From: an uncultured Eubacteriales bacterium
GTDB lineage: Bacteria > Bacillota > Clostridia > Oscillospirales > Oscillospiraceae
Direction of reading: 5' to 3'
NCBI GenBank assembly: GCA_900548625.1
Contig: URLO01000005.1
Coordinates: 1-64,000, forward strand
Length of the DNA stretch: 64,000 bases
In this document: in pieces, positions 7,257 to 15,897 of the stretch
Layout of the letters: each line of letters begins with the position of its first letter
Position numbering within the stretch: position 1 is the stretch's first letter
Program-made: the position numbers and the translations under genes
The notes under the pieces: model-generated
The model's input: only the letters and a program-made list of their open reading frames with translations
What the model was told of the DNA's origin: nothing
Databases searched by the model: none

Positions 7257-9026
7257 TTAAAGCAGCCCCATGCAGCCGTAGAAAATCGCGCCCACGGCCT
7301 GCGCAAACTGCGCGACCGTATAGTCGGGGTGTCTGTCGAGCTGACGCATCAGCGCGGTATTTGCAAGACTTCCGTCCGCCGCGTACTGGCGCAGTTCCGG
7401 TTCCCGGCGGGCAGCGCCCTGACACATCAGGTCAAAGCAGACCGGATTTTTCACCAGCCGTCCGAACAGCGTCCGGTCCGGCGTCTCGGGCAGGAGGATG
7501 TACTGTGTTTCGCTCCATGTGACCGCCAGATATTCTCCGATCCGGCGGAAAATCTCGGCGCAGGCAGGATGCGCGGGGTCAGCTGCCATGGCCATGAAGT
7601 ATTCCAGGCACGGCTTGCGCATGTCCTTCGGCTCGGTCGGAACGATCAGGCGGCTGCCCTGAGGCAGAAACAGTCCCTTTTCGAGCGCCTCCGCATACAC
7701 CGCGGCATCCTGCTCCGGCAGGTCGCGGGCGGCATGGCGGAAAACGCCGGACTGGCAGGTGTACTTCTGCAAGGTGCCGGGCAGCAGGGTGTTGAAGTTG
7801 TTGACGCTTCGCACGTCGTTGGCATCATACTGCTTCTGCGGGAAGCTGCCGAGGTCAATGATGAAGTTGTAGACCTCCAGTGGAATCTCCGGGATGGAGC
7901 CGTCCGGGCGCACCCAGCCCGTTCCAAGCTCCGTGCCCAGCGTGTGCGCAAAGAAGCCTCTGGAAACGTCCGCACCGGCGGCGGCCTGCTCCACGGCGGC
8001 GGTAAACGCGGCCATCGGGCCGTCGTTGGTATTCATAACTGCGCCGCCGGGAACGACATACGCCCTCAGCAGCGTGCACAGGTCGGTGATCCTGGCAAAC
8101 TGCGCCTCGTAATCGAGCGCGGTGTTCTCGCGCATGCCGCGCGTCTTGTACGTCTCACCGCCGACGATCCGGTTCCGGATCACCACATCCGGGAAGCACA
8201 GGCCGATGGCGTCAAAGCTCCGCAGGCTGCCCGCAGCCTGCTCCATCGCCGCCGCGCCGCGCGCCATCTCCGTCAGGGTCGCGGTCTTGGAGAGGGCCGC
8301 CGCGTCGATCTGCTCTTTTTTGCCCTGCGCGTACAGCGTGCCCGCGGCACGCAGCAGCCGTGTCAGCAGCAGGATCGGGTCGATCAGCTCCTCCGCCGTC
8401 GCAAACGACGCGGGGAACCAGTCAAATTCCTTGCAGAGCGCGAGCTCTCCGTCAAAGCTCACCGCCAGCTTGATGTCCGTGCCGCCGATGTCGATGCCCA
8501 GAAGCAGCCTGCCTCGGGTCATGGCCGGCAGCGCAGAAAACACCGGCTCGCTGCACGCGAGCGTCTCCGGCTCGGAGACCTGCGGCTCGCCGGCAATGTC
8601 GCAGACCCGGAAGGAGAACGATTCCCTTCCCTGCGTCAGCGCAAAGACCGTCCGCTCATTCACATTCAGGCACTTGCCGAAGCCGGTGCGGCTGGCCTTT
8701 GGCAAATCGGTCTGGAACACCGTGTCCAGCGCCTGCGCCATTTCCGCGCATTCCCTGTCCGCCGGATCGAGATACAGGTCAATGCGCAGCGCGCCCAGCG
8801 AGGACAAAATGTTGTACAGCATCGCATGGACATAGGAGCGGACAAACTCCGCCTCCTCCGGCGTCCGTGTCTCGGGCAGTCTCAGCGGAAACTGCCGCAC
8901 CGTGCCGTCATAAAGCCGTACATGGATGTGGAACGGGCGCGTGCCGCCGGACTGGAACGCGCGGCGCACATCGGTGATATAAACAGGCCGGTCCTCCCGG
9001 GCCTGCCTCAGAAATTCTGCGAGCAT
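7257..9026 (-). CDS. ROK-like (ASKHA fold) protein with a long N-terminal extension, eliminase operon
   Basis: A 589-residue protein. An N-terminal region of about 170 residues has no family I recognise. From about residue 174 a sugar-kinase/ASKHA phosphate-binding motif appears (LLLGIDIGGTDIKLAV), with a later NDGPMAAF segment and GTELGTGWV, as in ROK kinases. The ROK zinc-binding cysteine motif is not visible and the protein is nearly twice the usual ROK length. It is the last gene of the operon with the glycyl radical eliminase and its activase, 6 bases after the activase stop. A sugar kinase or a regulatory/chaperone-like ATPase are both possible; the function is unknown. Confidence 0.65.
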   Translation of the reverse strand: MLAEFLRQAREDRPVYITDVRRAFQSGGTRPFHIHVRLYDGTVRQFPLRLPETRTPEEAEFVRSYVHAMLYNILSSLGALRIDLYLDPADRECAEMAQALDTVFQTDLPKASRTGFGKCLNVNERTVFALTQGRESFSFRVCDIAGEPQVSEPETLACSEPVFSALPAMTRGRLLLGIDIGGTDIKLAVSFDGELALCKEFDWFPASFATAEELIDPILLLTRLLRAAGTLYAQGKKEQIDAAALSKTATLTEMARGAAAMEQAAGSLRSFDAIGLCFPDVVIRNRIVGGETYKTRGMRENTALDYEAQFARITDLCTLLRAYVVPGGAVMNTNDGPMAAFTAAVEQAAAGADVSRGFFAHTLGTELGTGWVRPDGSIPEIPLEVYNFIIDLGSFPQKQYDANDVRSVNNFNTLLPGTLQKYTCQSGVFRHAARDLPEQDAAVYAEALEKGLFLPQGSRLIVPTEPKDMRKPCLEYFMAMAADPAHPACAEIFRRIGEYLAVTWSETQYILLPETPDRTLFGRLVKNPVCFDLMCQGAARREPELRQYAADGSLANTALMRQLDRHPDYTVAQFAQAVGAIFYGCMGLL

Positions 9027-9032
9027 AACCTC

Positions 9033-9926
9033 TCACTCCTTCACGATATTTGCGATACCCTCCTGCTCGAGGATGTCATAAAAGCGCTGCATCTCCGCCT
9101 GCGTCAGACTGCCGCCGGAGACCGGATAGTCCTGCTCCAGCGCCGTGTACTTTCCGCGGCACAGGGGGTTGAAATTCAGCAGCTCCCACGGCGTCTGCGG
9201 CGCGTTCCGGCGCAGATAGCGGGCGATGGCGCGGATGTTGTCCTCCGCAGCGGTATAGCCGGGGATGAGCGGCGTGCGTACCAAAACGCGCGCGCCGTGT
9301 GCGAGCAGCCACTGGAAATTCTCCAGGATCACACGGTTGTCCGCGCCCAGATGCATCCTGTGCAGCGCGGGATCTAAAAACTTGATGTCCACAAGAAACT
9401 GGTCCGTGACCGGCAGCATGGCCTCCATCGCCTCACGGGAAGCAAGCAGGCAGCTCTCCACCGCCGTGTTCACCCCGGCCTTCCTGCAGTGTGCCAGAAC
9501 CTCGGCGGCAAATTTCCATTGCAGCATCACCTCGCCGCCGGAGAGCGTCACGCCGCCGTGCGCGCCGAAGAACACGCGGTCGCGCAGCAGCAGCTCGGCG
9601 GCCTCCTGCGCGCCGATGCTGCGCCCCTGCACAGACATTGCGGCGGCGGGGCAGGCATCCACACAGCGTCCGCACAGCGTACAGCGCGTTCTGTCCACAT
9701 GGATGCGCTCGCCAAGCGTCAGCGCGCCATCCGGGCAGTCATTCACGCAGCCTCCGCACCGCACGCACGTCTGCGGGCTGTGCCAGAGCGCAGGCTCCGG
9801 AGCGATGCCCTCCGGATTCTGGCACCACGGGCAGCGCAGCGGACAGCCCTTGAGAAACAGCGTGCTGCGAAGCCCCGCGCCGTCATGAACGGCGAAGCGC
9901 TTCAAATCGAAAATGATCCCGTTCAT
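9033..9926 (-). CDS. Glycyl-radical enzyme activating protein with ferredoxin insert (radical SAM)
   Basis: A 297-residue activase. It has the radical SAM CxxxCxxC (FLKGCPLRCPWCQNPE, about residues 24-39), then a ferredoxin-like insert with two four-Cys sets (CVRCGGCVNDCPDG and CTLCGRCVDACPAA) and the TLSGGEVMLQ stretch. This layout is standard for activases of dehydratase-type glycyl radical enzymes. Its ATG overlaps the stop codon of the eliminase gene (ATGA), so the two are translationally coupled. It presumably generates the radical on Gly760 of that enzyme by SAM cleavage. Confidence 0.9.
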   Translation of the reverse strand: MNGIIFDLKRFAVHDGAGLRSTLFLKGCPLRCPWCQNPEGIAPEPALWHSPQTCVRCGGCVNDCPDGALTLGERIHVDRTRCTLCGRCVDACPAAAMSVQGRSIGAQEAAELLLRDRVFFGAHGGVTLSGGEVMLQWKFAAEVLAHCRKAGVNTAVESCLLASREAMEAMLPVTDQFLVDIKFLDPALHRMHLGADNRVILENFQWLLAHGARVLVRTPLIPGYTAAEDNIRAIARYLRRNAPQTPWELLNFNPLCRGKYTALEQDYPVSGGSLTQAEMQRFYDILEQEGIANIVKE

Positions 9927-12280
9927 ATGGCTTCATAGGTGGTGCGGGCAATGATCTCGTCCTGAAGATCTCTCGCCAGCTCCGTAAAGTAGGCGGTATA
10001 GCCCGCCACGCGGACGGTCAGCCCGCGGTAATTCTCCGGGTGCGCCTGCGCGTCCTTCAGATCTGCCTCATTGAGGACGTTAAACTGGATATGGCTGATG
10101 CCGAGCCAGCAGACCGCCCGCAGAAGCTGCGTGAATTTGACGATGCCGGTCTGTGTTTTGAAAAACTGCGGCAAGAACTTCATGTTCAGCAGCGTGCCGT
10201 TGCTCGCCTTTTCAAACGGCAGGCGGGATACGGAGTGCAGCAGTGCCGTCGGGCCGTTTACGTCCCTTCCGTACATGGCGGACACGCCGCCGTCCGCCAG
10301 CGGATCTCCGGCGTACCGGCCGTCGGCAGAGGCGGCCACGTTCTGGCCCATGGGCACATGCGCAGACACGGTGTAAAGACCCATCTGATAGATGCCGCCG
10401 CGGCCGTTGCGGTATTTTCTCAGGCCGTCGGCAAAGTAATTGGCCCATTTCGCGCCGAGCTCGTCCACCCACTGCACATCGTTTCCGTACTTGGGTGCCT
10501 TGCTCAGCAGCATCGTATGCACAAGCGGTGCGTCCTCGAAGTTGGTTTGCAGCGCGTGAAGCAGCTCCTGCGCGGAGAGCTTCTTTTCCTCGTAGACAAG
10601 CGCCTTGATAGCAGCCAGCGAATCGGCAACGTTGGCGATCTGGATCGCCTGCACGCCTGCGAAATTATAGCGCGCGCCGCCCTGCGTCACGTCCTGCCCC
10701 TTGCTCAGGCAGTCGTCGATCACCGCAGACAGGAACGGCGTGGGCAGCAGCATCTCATGCATTTTTTCGACCTGCGTGATGCACGTCACCATGCGGTCGG
10801 AGAAATGGTCGATCTGCTTTGCGTAGGCGGCCTCCAGCTCCTCAAAGGTCTTGTAGGTGGTCAGGTCGCCGAGATCGAGGCCCGTCTTTTCACCGGTGAG
10901 CTGATCGACGCCGTGATTCAGCGTCAGCTCCAGTGCTTTGAGGAGGTTAAACATGGCAGCGTCGCTCCACGCCAGCGTATTGCCGTGGGTCGTCAGCTCC
11001 ACGCAGCCCACGATCGCATAGTTGACGGCGTCCTCGTGGTGGATGCCGTGCGCCTCCAGCGCGGGAATGACCGCCTCGTCGTTGAAGATCTGCGGCATAC
11101 CGCTGCCCATGGCAATGACGCGGGTGGCCGCCTCCAAAAGCTCCTGCGGCGAGTCTTTATAAATGCGCAGGGAGAGGTTCGGCTGCGGAAGCAGCAGATG
11201 CGCCTGCGCCTGCAAAAACAGATAGCTCAGCTCGTTGGAGGCGTCAGAGCCGTCAAGGTTCTGTCCGCCGATGGCAACGTTGAAGCCGATCGGGAAGCCG
11301 GCGAAGTACTTGGCGCTGTTGGAATTGCGCAAATAGACAAGCTGGTTGAATTTCAGCCACAGACATTCCGTGATCTCCAGCGCGTCCTCCAGCGTCATTC
11401 CGCGCGCGCGGCTGTAGGTGAAATAGGGATACAGGTACTGATCCATCCGTCCGGGTGAGAACGAGGATGCGTTGCCCTCCATCTGCAAGATCACATACAA
11501 GAACCAGACGGCCTGAACGGCCTCCTGATAGGTTTGTGCCGGGGAAACGGCGAGCTTTTTGCAGATTTCAGCGACCTCGCGCAGATTTTCTCTGCCGGTC
11601 TGGTAGTACATGCTCTGAGCGAGCTCTGCGTAGCGGCTGATGAAGCGGCAGGCGCCCTCCATCGTCAGGACCACGCTCTCATAAAAGTCCTTTTGCTTGC
11701 CCATCGCACCCGCCATGTGGTCGAGCGCCTGACGGCGGATGCCATCCGGCCCAAGCGCGAGCCATTTGCGGGTATTGGGACAGATATGCCCCTGCGAGTG
11801 ATCCTTCTGGTTGATCTTGACCACCTTGGAGATGGCGTCCACCTGCGGGCCGACGGCCCTGCGCACCCGGTCCTCCAAAGAGCGCCCCTTCCAATAGGGC
11901 AGGATCTCGTTTCTGAACTCCGTCACATCCTCCTGATGGATCTGGAACCGATCCTGCGGACGCGTGGGGAGCGTCTCAAACTCCCGGTCTACCCAAGACG
12001 CGCCGGTCTCCGGGAATACCACGCCGCCCCGGACGCCGGGCGTTCGGTTGCCCACGATCCGCTCGCGCGGTTCGATGCGGATGCTCATTTCCTCCAGCGC
12101 CGCCTTCAGCGCCTTCGCGCGCTGGATGCAGCGGGGCTGTCCCTCCGTCTGGCGGTAGCTTTTTGTGATGATCCGGGCCTGCTCAATGGTGGCATAGCGG
12201 GGCTCGTCGAGCATCTCTTGCTTGAGCACCGCGATCCGCTCGGACATTGGCAGCGCGCCGATGATTTTGAATGTATCCAT
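9923..12280 (-). CDS. Glycyl radical enzyme, eliminase/dehydratase-type (PFL-like family)
   Basis: A 785-residue glycyl radical enzyme. The radical site is RVAGY near the C-terminus (Gly760) and the catalytic loop is VGCVELTTHGNT, giving Cys426 and Glu428. True pyruvate formate-lyases have Cys-Cys; Cys-x-Glu is the arrangement of diol dehydratases, choline lyase and similar eliminases, so a C-O, C-N or C-S lyase activity is expected. Automatic tools would probably call it formate acetyltransferase. The ATG at 12280 has an AAGGAGGG site. It heads an operon with its activase and the ROK-like protein, divergent from an AraC regulator. The substrate is unknown; sugar-enzyme neighbours suggest a polyol, deoxysugar or sugar acid. 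Confidence 0.85.
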   Translation of the reverse strand: MDTFKIIGALPMSERIAVLKQEMLDEPRYATIEQARIITKSYRQTEGQPRCIQRAKALKAALEEMSIRIEPRERIVGNRTPGVRGGVVFPETGASWVDREFETLPTRPQDRFQIHQEDVTEFRNEILPYWKGRSLEDRVRRAVGPQVDAISKVVKINQKDHSQGHICPNTRKWLALGPDGIRRQALDHMAGAMGKQKDFYESVVLTMEGACRFISRYAELAQSMYYQTGRENLREVAEICKKLAVSPAQTYQEAVQAVWFLYVILQMEGNASSFSPGRMDQYLYPYFTYSRARGMTLEDALEITECLWLKFNQLVYLRNSNSAKYFAGFPIGFNVAIGGQNLDGSDASNELSYLFLQAQAHLLLPQPNLSLRIYKDSPQELLEAATRVIAMGSGMPQIFNDEAVIPALEAHGIHHEDAVNYAIVGCVELTTHGNTLAWSDAAMFNLLKALELTLNHGVDQLTGEKTGLDLGDLTTYKTFEELEAAYAKQIDHFSDRMVTCITQVEKMHEMLLPTPFLSAVIDDCLSKGQDVTQGGARYNFAGVQAIQIANVADSLAAIKALVYEEKKLSAQELLHALQTNFEDAPLVHTMLLSKAPKYGNDVQWVDELGAKWANYFADGLRKYRNGRGGIYQMGLYTVSAHVPMGQNVAASADGRYAGDPLADGGVSAMYGRDVNGPTALLHSVSRLPFEKASNGTLLNMKFLPQFFKTQTGIVKFTQLLRAVCWLGISHIQFNVLNEADLKDAQAHPENYRGLTVRVAGYTAYFTELARDLQDEIIARTTYEAI

Positions 12281-12301
12281 AGTCGCTCCCTCCTTAATTT
12301 G

Positions 12302-12332
12302 ACTATAGCATGGAGCGCGCCTGTTGCACACT
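12302..12332 (-). promoter_or_regulatory. Possible activator-dependent promoter of the eliminase operon
   Basis: On the minus strand a good -10 box (TATAGT) is about 25-30 bases before the eliminase start, with only a poor -35 (TGTGCA) 17 bases upstream. Nearby TGCACA repeats (around 12325 and 12352) could be AraC-type half sites. A weak -35 fits control by the divergent AraC regulator. Confidence 0.4.
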
Positions 12333-12435
12333 CACGATCCGTCACAAAAGGTGCACAAAAATGAACATTTGTCTTGCGCAAGCCGTCGGCGCTATGCTAT
12401 GATCGATTCAGCAAAAAAGAAAGGGCGCTGCGAAA

Positions 12436-13215
12436 ATGAAGCACGATTTTGACATTATTCACAACAGCAGGCCGGTTTTGCGCTTTTGCGAACAATTTGA
12501 TGACGCCAATCCCCTCTGGAACCACTCCCGGCACAGTCACCCCTATATTGAACTTCTGTTCTTTCTCGACGGCAAGGGGAATCTGGAGGTCTCGGGTATG
12601 CAGATGTCCGTTTCCCTGTTTGACGCGGTCGCCTACCCCGCCGGATGGCAGCATCAGGAGGAGATCACCCCCGAACGCAGGCGGGAGATCATCTGCCTCT
12701 GGATCGACCTGCCGGAGCTGGTGCTCTCTGCGCCGATCCAGCTCCATGACCGGGACGGAACACTCTGTCAGATGTTCTGGATGATCTACGGTGAATCCAA
12801 GCGCAAGCAGCCGGAGGCGTTTTTGCTGGAGCAGGAGATCAAAACGCTGCTGATGCTGATGCTGCGCAGCCAAAATGAGGCGCGCGCCGCCGACGGTTCG
12901 CTGACATACGTCCTGCGGTATATCCATTCCCGCTACACAGAGCCGATCACGCTGGAGCTTCTGGCGCAGATGGAGCATATCAGCAAGTCCTACCTTTCCA
13001 GGCAGTTTAAGCGTCAGACGGGTATGACCGTGATCGGCTACGTCAATCGTCTGCGGGTCGAGGCCGCGAAGCGGCTGCTGACCGGCTCGGAGCTTCGGGT
13101 CGATGAGATCGCCTATCAGGTGGGCTTTGAGTCTCCGAAATATTTTTACCGGGTGTTCAAAAGCTCGACGGACGTCTCTCCGGCAGCGTTCCGAAAAAAA
13201 TACGCCTCAAAGTGA
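12436..13215 (+). CDS. AraC family transcriptional regulator
   Basis: A 259-residue regulator with an N-terminal cupin (HSRHSHPYIELLFFLDG, about residues 32-48) and a C-terminal AraC DNA-binding domain (about residues 155-255; LELLAQMEHISKSYLSRQFK and VDEIAYQVGFESPKYFYRVF). It is divergent from the glycyl radical eliminase operon across about 155 bases, the usual arrangement for a local activator sensing the substrate. A TATGAT box at about 12397 with TTGCGC 18 bases before it may be its promoter. Confidence 0.85.
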   Translation: MKHDFDIIHNSRPVLRFCEQFDDANPLWNHSRHSHPYIELLFFLDGKGNLEVSGMQMSVSLFDAVAYPAGWQHQEEITPERRREIICLWIDLPELVLSAPIQLHDRDGTLCQMFWMIYGESKRKQPEAFLLEQEIKTLLMLMLRSQNEARAADGSLTYVLRYIHSRYTEPITLELLAQMEHISKSYLSRQFKRQTGMTVIGYVNRLRVEAAKRLLTGSELRVDEIAYQVGFESPKYFYRVFKSSTDVSPAAFRKKYASK

Positions 13216-13378
13216 GCGCCTGCCCGCGCCGAAGGCCGGAACAGGCTTTTGCTCAAAAACAGTCAGAATTAGATATGGAAATCACAAAATGTGCGTGCTA
13301 TAATGCCCTTGAAGCCAGCAGGCGCGCATTTTGAAACCTGCCGCGCCTCTACACAGCGGCTTTCAGGAGTGGATCAGA

Positions 13379-14449
13379 ATGAATCGTATCAACCGCAGAT
13401 ATGCCCTCGCTTGCCCGACGAGCATGGGCGTGCGCATCACGCCGCCCGACCGGATGGCAGTGCAAAGCAGCAATACATTTTATATGCAGGCGACAAGCGC
13501 CGAGTCGAACGTGCTGAATGTTGCGTCGAGCCTCGGGCAGGAATGCCTTGTCCTGACCAAATTCGTCAAGGGAAGCCCCGTCGCGGACTTCATCAAGCGC
13601 CAGCTGCGCGCACGGAACATCCGCTTTGAGGGGCTGGACGTGGCGCAGGGTGGCCCGTGGGGCTATCGCCATCAGTTCAACATCGCGGACTCCGGCTTTG
13701 GAGTTCGCGCCCCGCGTGTCTGGAATGACCGCGCCGGCGAGGTCGGCAGAACGCTCTCTGTTGAGGATTTTGACGTGGAACGCATCTTCGGGCAGGAGGG
13801 CGTCGGCATTCTCCACCTGTCTGGCCTGATCGCCGCCATGAGCCATGAGACGACCGAGTGCTGCCTTGCCCTCGCGAAAGCCGCAAAGCAGTACGGCGCG
13901 CTCGTCTCGTTCGATCTCAACTACCGCGCGACCTTCTGGAAAGGGCGTGAGGAAGAACTTTCCAAGGCGTTCAGTGAACTTGCATCTCTGGCCGATGTGC
14001 TCATCGGCAACGAGGAGGACTTCCAGCTCTGCCTCGGCTTCAAGGGACCCGAAGCGGGCGGCAAAGACCTTGGCTCGAAAATCGAATCGTTCAAAGTCAT
14101 GATCTCGCAGGTGCAGGAAAAATACCCGAATGCAAAGATGTTTGCAACCACGCTGCGGCAGGTCATTTCGGCGAGCGAGCACCTCTGGGGTGCGATTTTG
14201 CTGGCAGACGGCAAGTGGTATGTCGAGCAGCCGCGCGAGATTCAGGTGCTCGACCGCATCGGCGGCGGCGACGGCTTCTCGGGAGGACTTCTTTACGGCG
14301 TTCTGAACGGCTGGGAGCCGGAAAAGTGCCTGCAATTCGGCTGGGCGAGCGGCGTTCTGGCGGCTTCAAGCCTCAACGATTACGCTGAGCCTGCGGACGA
14401 AAAGCAGGTCTGGGACATTTACAAGGGAAACGCGAGGGTGCAGAGATGA
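13379..14449 (+). CDS. PfkB family sugar kinase (2-dehydro-3-deoxygluconokinase-like)
   Basis: A 356-residue ribokinase/PfkB-family kinase. The C-terminal signature DRIGGGDGFSGG (about residues 292-303) holds the anion hole and catalytic Asp, and FDLNYRATFW matches the KDG kinase branch, which phosphorylates 2-keto-3-deoxygluconate to KDPG. The ATG at 13379 has an AGGAG about 10 bases upstream. It overlaps the following 6-phosphogluconate dehydrogenase by 4 bases (ATGA). The N-terminal substrate region is diverged (no canonical GG motif at the start), so another ketose or deoxysugar acid is possible. Confidence 0.8.
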   Translation: MNRINRRYALACPTSMGVRITPPDRMAVQSSNTFYMQATSAESNVLNVASSLGQECLVLTKFVKGSPVADFIKRQLRARNIRFEGLDVAQGGPWGYRHQFNIADSGFGVRAPRVWNDRAGEVGRTLSVEDFDVERIFGQEGVGILHLSGLIAAMSHETTECCLALAKAAKQYGALVSFDLNYRATFWKGREEELSKAFSELASLADVLIGNEEDFQLCLGFKGPEAGGKDLGSKIESFKVMISQVQEKYPNAKMFATTLRQVISASEHLWGAILLADGKWYVEQPREIQVLDRIGGGDGFSGGLLYGVLNGWEPEKCLQFGWASGVLAASSLNDYAEPADEKQVWDIYKGNARVQR

Positions 14450-15897
14450 AAAAAGCAGATATTGGCCTCATTGGCCTTGCCGTTATGGGTGAAAACCTGG
14501 TCATGAACATGGAGTCCAAGGGCTTCACTGTGGCGGTCTTCAACCGCACGACGGAAAAAGTGGACAAATTCGTAAACGGCAGAGCCGCCGGAAAAAACAT
14601 CATCGGCTGCCACAGCCTCGAAGAACTGGCTGCGAGTCTCGAAAAGCCGCGCAAGGTGTTCATGATGGTGAAAGCCGGACAGGCTGTTGACGATATGATT
14701 GAAAAGCTCCTGCCGCTCCTCGACGACGGCGATATTTTAATTGACGGCGGCAACTCCCACTTCCCCGATACCATCCGCAGAACGGCGTATGTCGAGTCCA
14801 AGGGCAAGCTCTACATCGGCACCGGCGTCTCCGGCGGCGAGGAGGGTGCGCTGAAAGGTCCCAGCATGATGCCCGGCGGCAGTCCCGCCGCGTGGCCGTT
14901 CGTCAAGCCGATTTTCCAGTCCATCTGCGCCAAGGTCGAGGACGGGAGCCCCTGCTGTGATTGGGTCGGCGAAAATGGCGCGGGGCACTTCGTCAAGATG
15001 GTGCATAACGGCATTGAGTACGGCGATATGCAGCTCATCTGCGAGGCGTATCAGCTCATGCGCGACCTGCTCAAAATGTCGGACGAGGAAATGCATGAGG
15101 TCTTTGCGGCGTGGAACAAGACGGAGCTCGACAGCTACCTGATTGAAATTACCCGCGATATTCTCGCGTACAAGGACACGGATGGTCAGCCCATCGTCGA
15201 GAAAATTCTCGACACCGCCGGGCAGAAGGGTACCGGAAAATGGACAGGTATCGCGGCGCTGGACGAAGGCGTGCCGCTGACGCTCATCGGAGAAGCAGTC
15301 TTCGCTCGCTGCCTGTCCGCGATGAAAGCGGAGCGCGTAGAAGCTGCGAAAGAGTATCATAGAGAAATCCCCGCGTTTACCGGCGACAAGGCGGAGATGG
15401 TCGAAGCCATCCGGCAGGCGCTGTATGCGTCCAAGATCATCTCCTACGCCCAAGGGTACACCCTCATGCGCACGGCGGCGAAGACCTACGGCTGGAATCT
15501 CAACTACGGCGGCATCGCGCTCATGTGGCGCGGCGGCTGCATCATCCGCTCGGTCTTCCTCGGCAAGATCAAGGAAGCGTATGACAAAAATCCGGAGCTA
15601 AGCAATCTGCTGCTCGACCCATATTTCAAGGAAACCATGCAGAAGCTCGTCCCGGCGTGGCGCAGGGTCGCGGCGGCTGCCGTACAGTACGGCGTCCCCG
15701 CACCGGCAATGACGGCGGCGCTGAGCTACTTTGACGGCTACACCACCGACCGCCTGCCCGCAAACCTTTTGCAGGCGCAGCGCGATTACTTCGGCGCGCA
15801 TACCTATGAGCGGCTGGACAGCCCCAGAGGGCAGTTCTTCCACACCAACTGGACGGGCCACGGCGGAAATACCGCGGCAAGCACGTACAATGCATGA
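14446..15897 (+). CDS. gnd: 6-phosphogluconate dehydrogenase (decarboxylating)
   Basis: A 483-residue protein of full family length that oxidises 6-phosphogluconate to ribulose 5-phosphate and CO2. The Rossmann motif IGLAVMGENLVMNM, the substrate-binding GGNSHFPDTIRR, VSGGEEGALKGPSMMPGG and HFVKMVHNGIEYGDMQLI (with catalytic Lys and Glu) are all present, and GQKGTGKW and the C-terminal RDYFGAHTYER are conserved. The NRTTEKVDKF segment after the second strand suits NADP. It overlaps the kinase upstream and the HAD phosphatase downstream, so the three are one operon. Confidence 0.95.
   Translation: MKKADIGLIGLAVMGENLVMNMESKGFTVAVFNRTTEKVDKFVNGRAAGKNIIGCHSLEELAASLEKPRKVFMMVKAGQAVDDMIEKLLPLLDDGDILIDGGNSHFPDTIRRTAYVESKGKLYIGTGVSGGEEGALKGPSMMPGGSPAAWPFVKPIFQSICAKVEDGSPCCDWVGENGAGHFVKMVHNGIEYGDMQLICEAYQLMRDLLKMSDEEMHEVFAAWNKTELDSYLIEITRDILAYKDTDGQPIVEKILDTAGQKGTGKWTGIAALDEGVPLTLIGEAVFARCLSAMKAERVEAAKEYHREIPAFTGDKAEMVEAIRQALYASKIISYAQGYTLMRTAAKTYGWNLNYGGIALMWRGGCIIRSVFLGKIKEAYDKNPELSNLLLDPYFKETMQKLVPAWRRVAAAAVQYGVPAPAMTAALSYFDGYTTDRLPANLLQAQRDYFGAHTYERLDSPRGQFFHTNWTGHGGNTAASTYNA

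Noticed and set aside
7233..9377. Very long open frame on the plus strand opposite the ROK-like and activase genes
   Set aside because: It is arginine- and alanine-rich with no domain, has no ribosome site, and mirrors GC-rich genes whose minus-strand products show real motifs.
9923..12280. Naming the glycyl radical enzyme pyruvate formate-lyase
   Set aside because: The active-site loop has a single Cys followed by Val-Glu, not the Cys-Cys pair needed for pyruvate formate-lyase.
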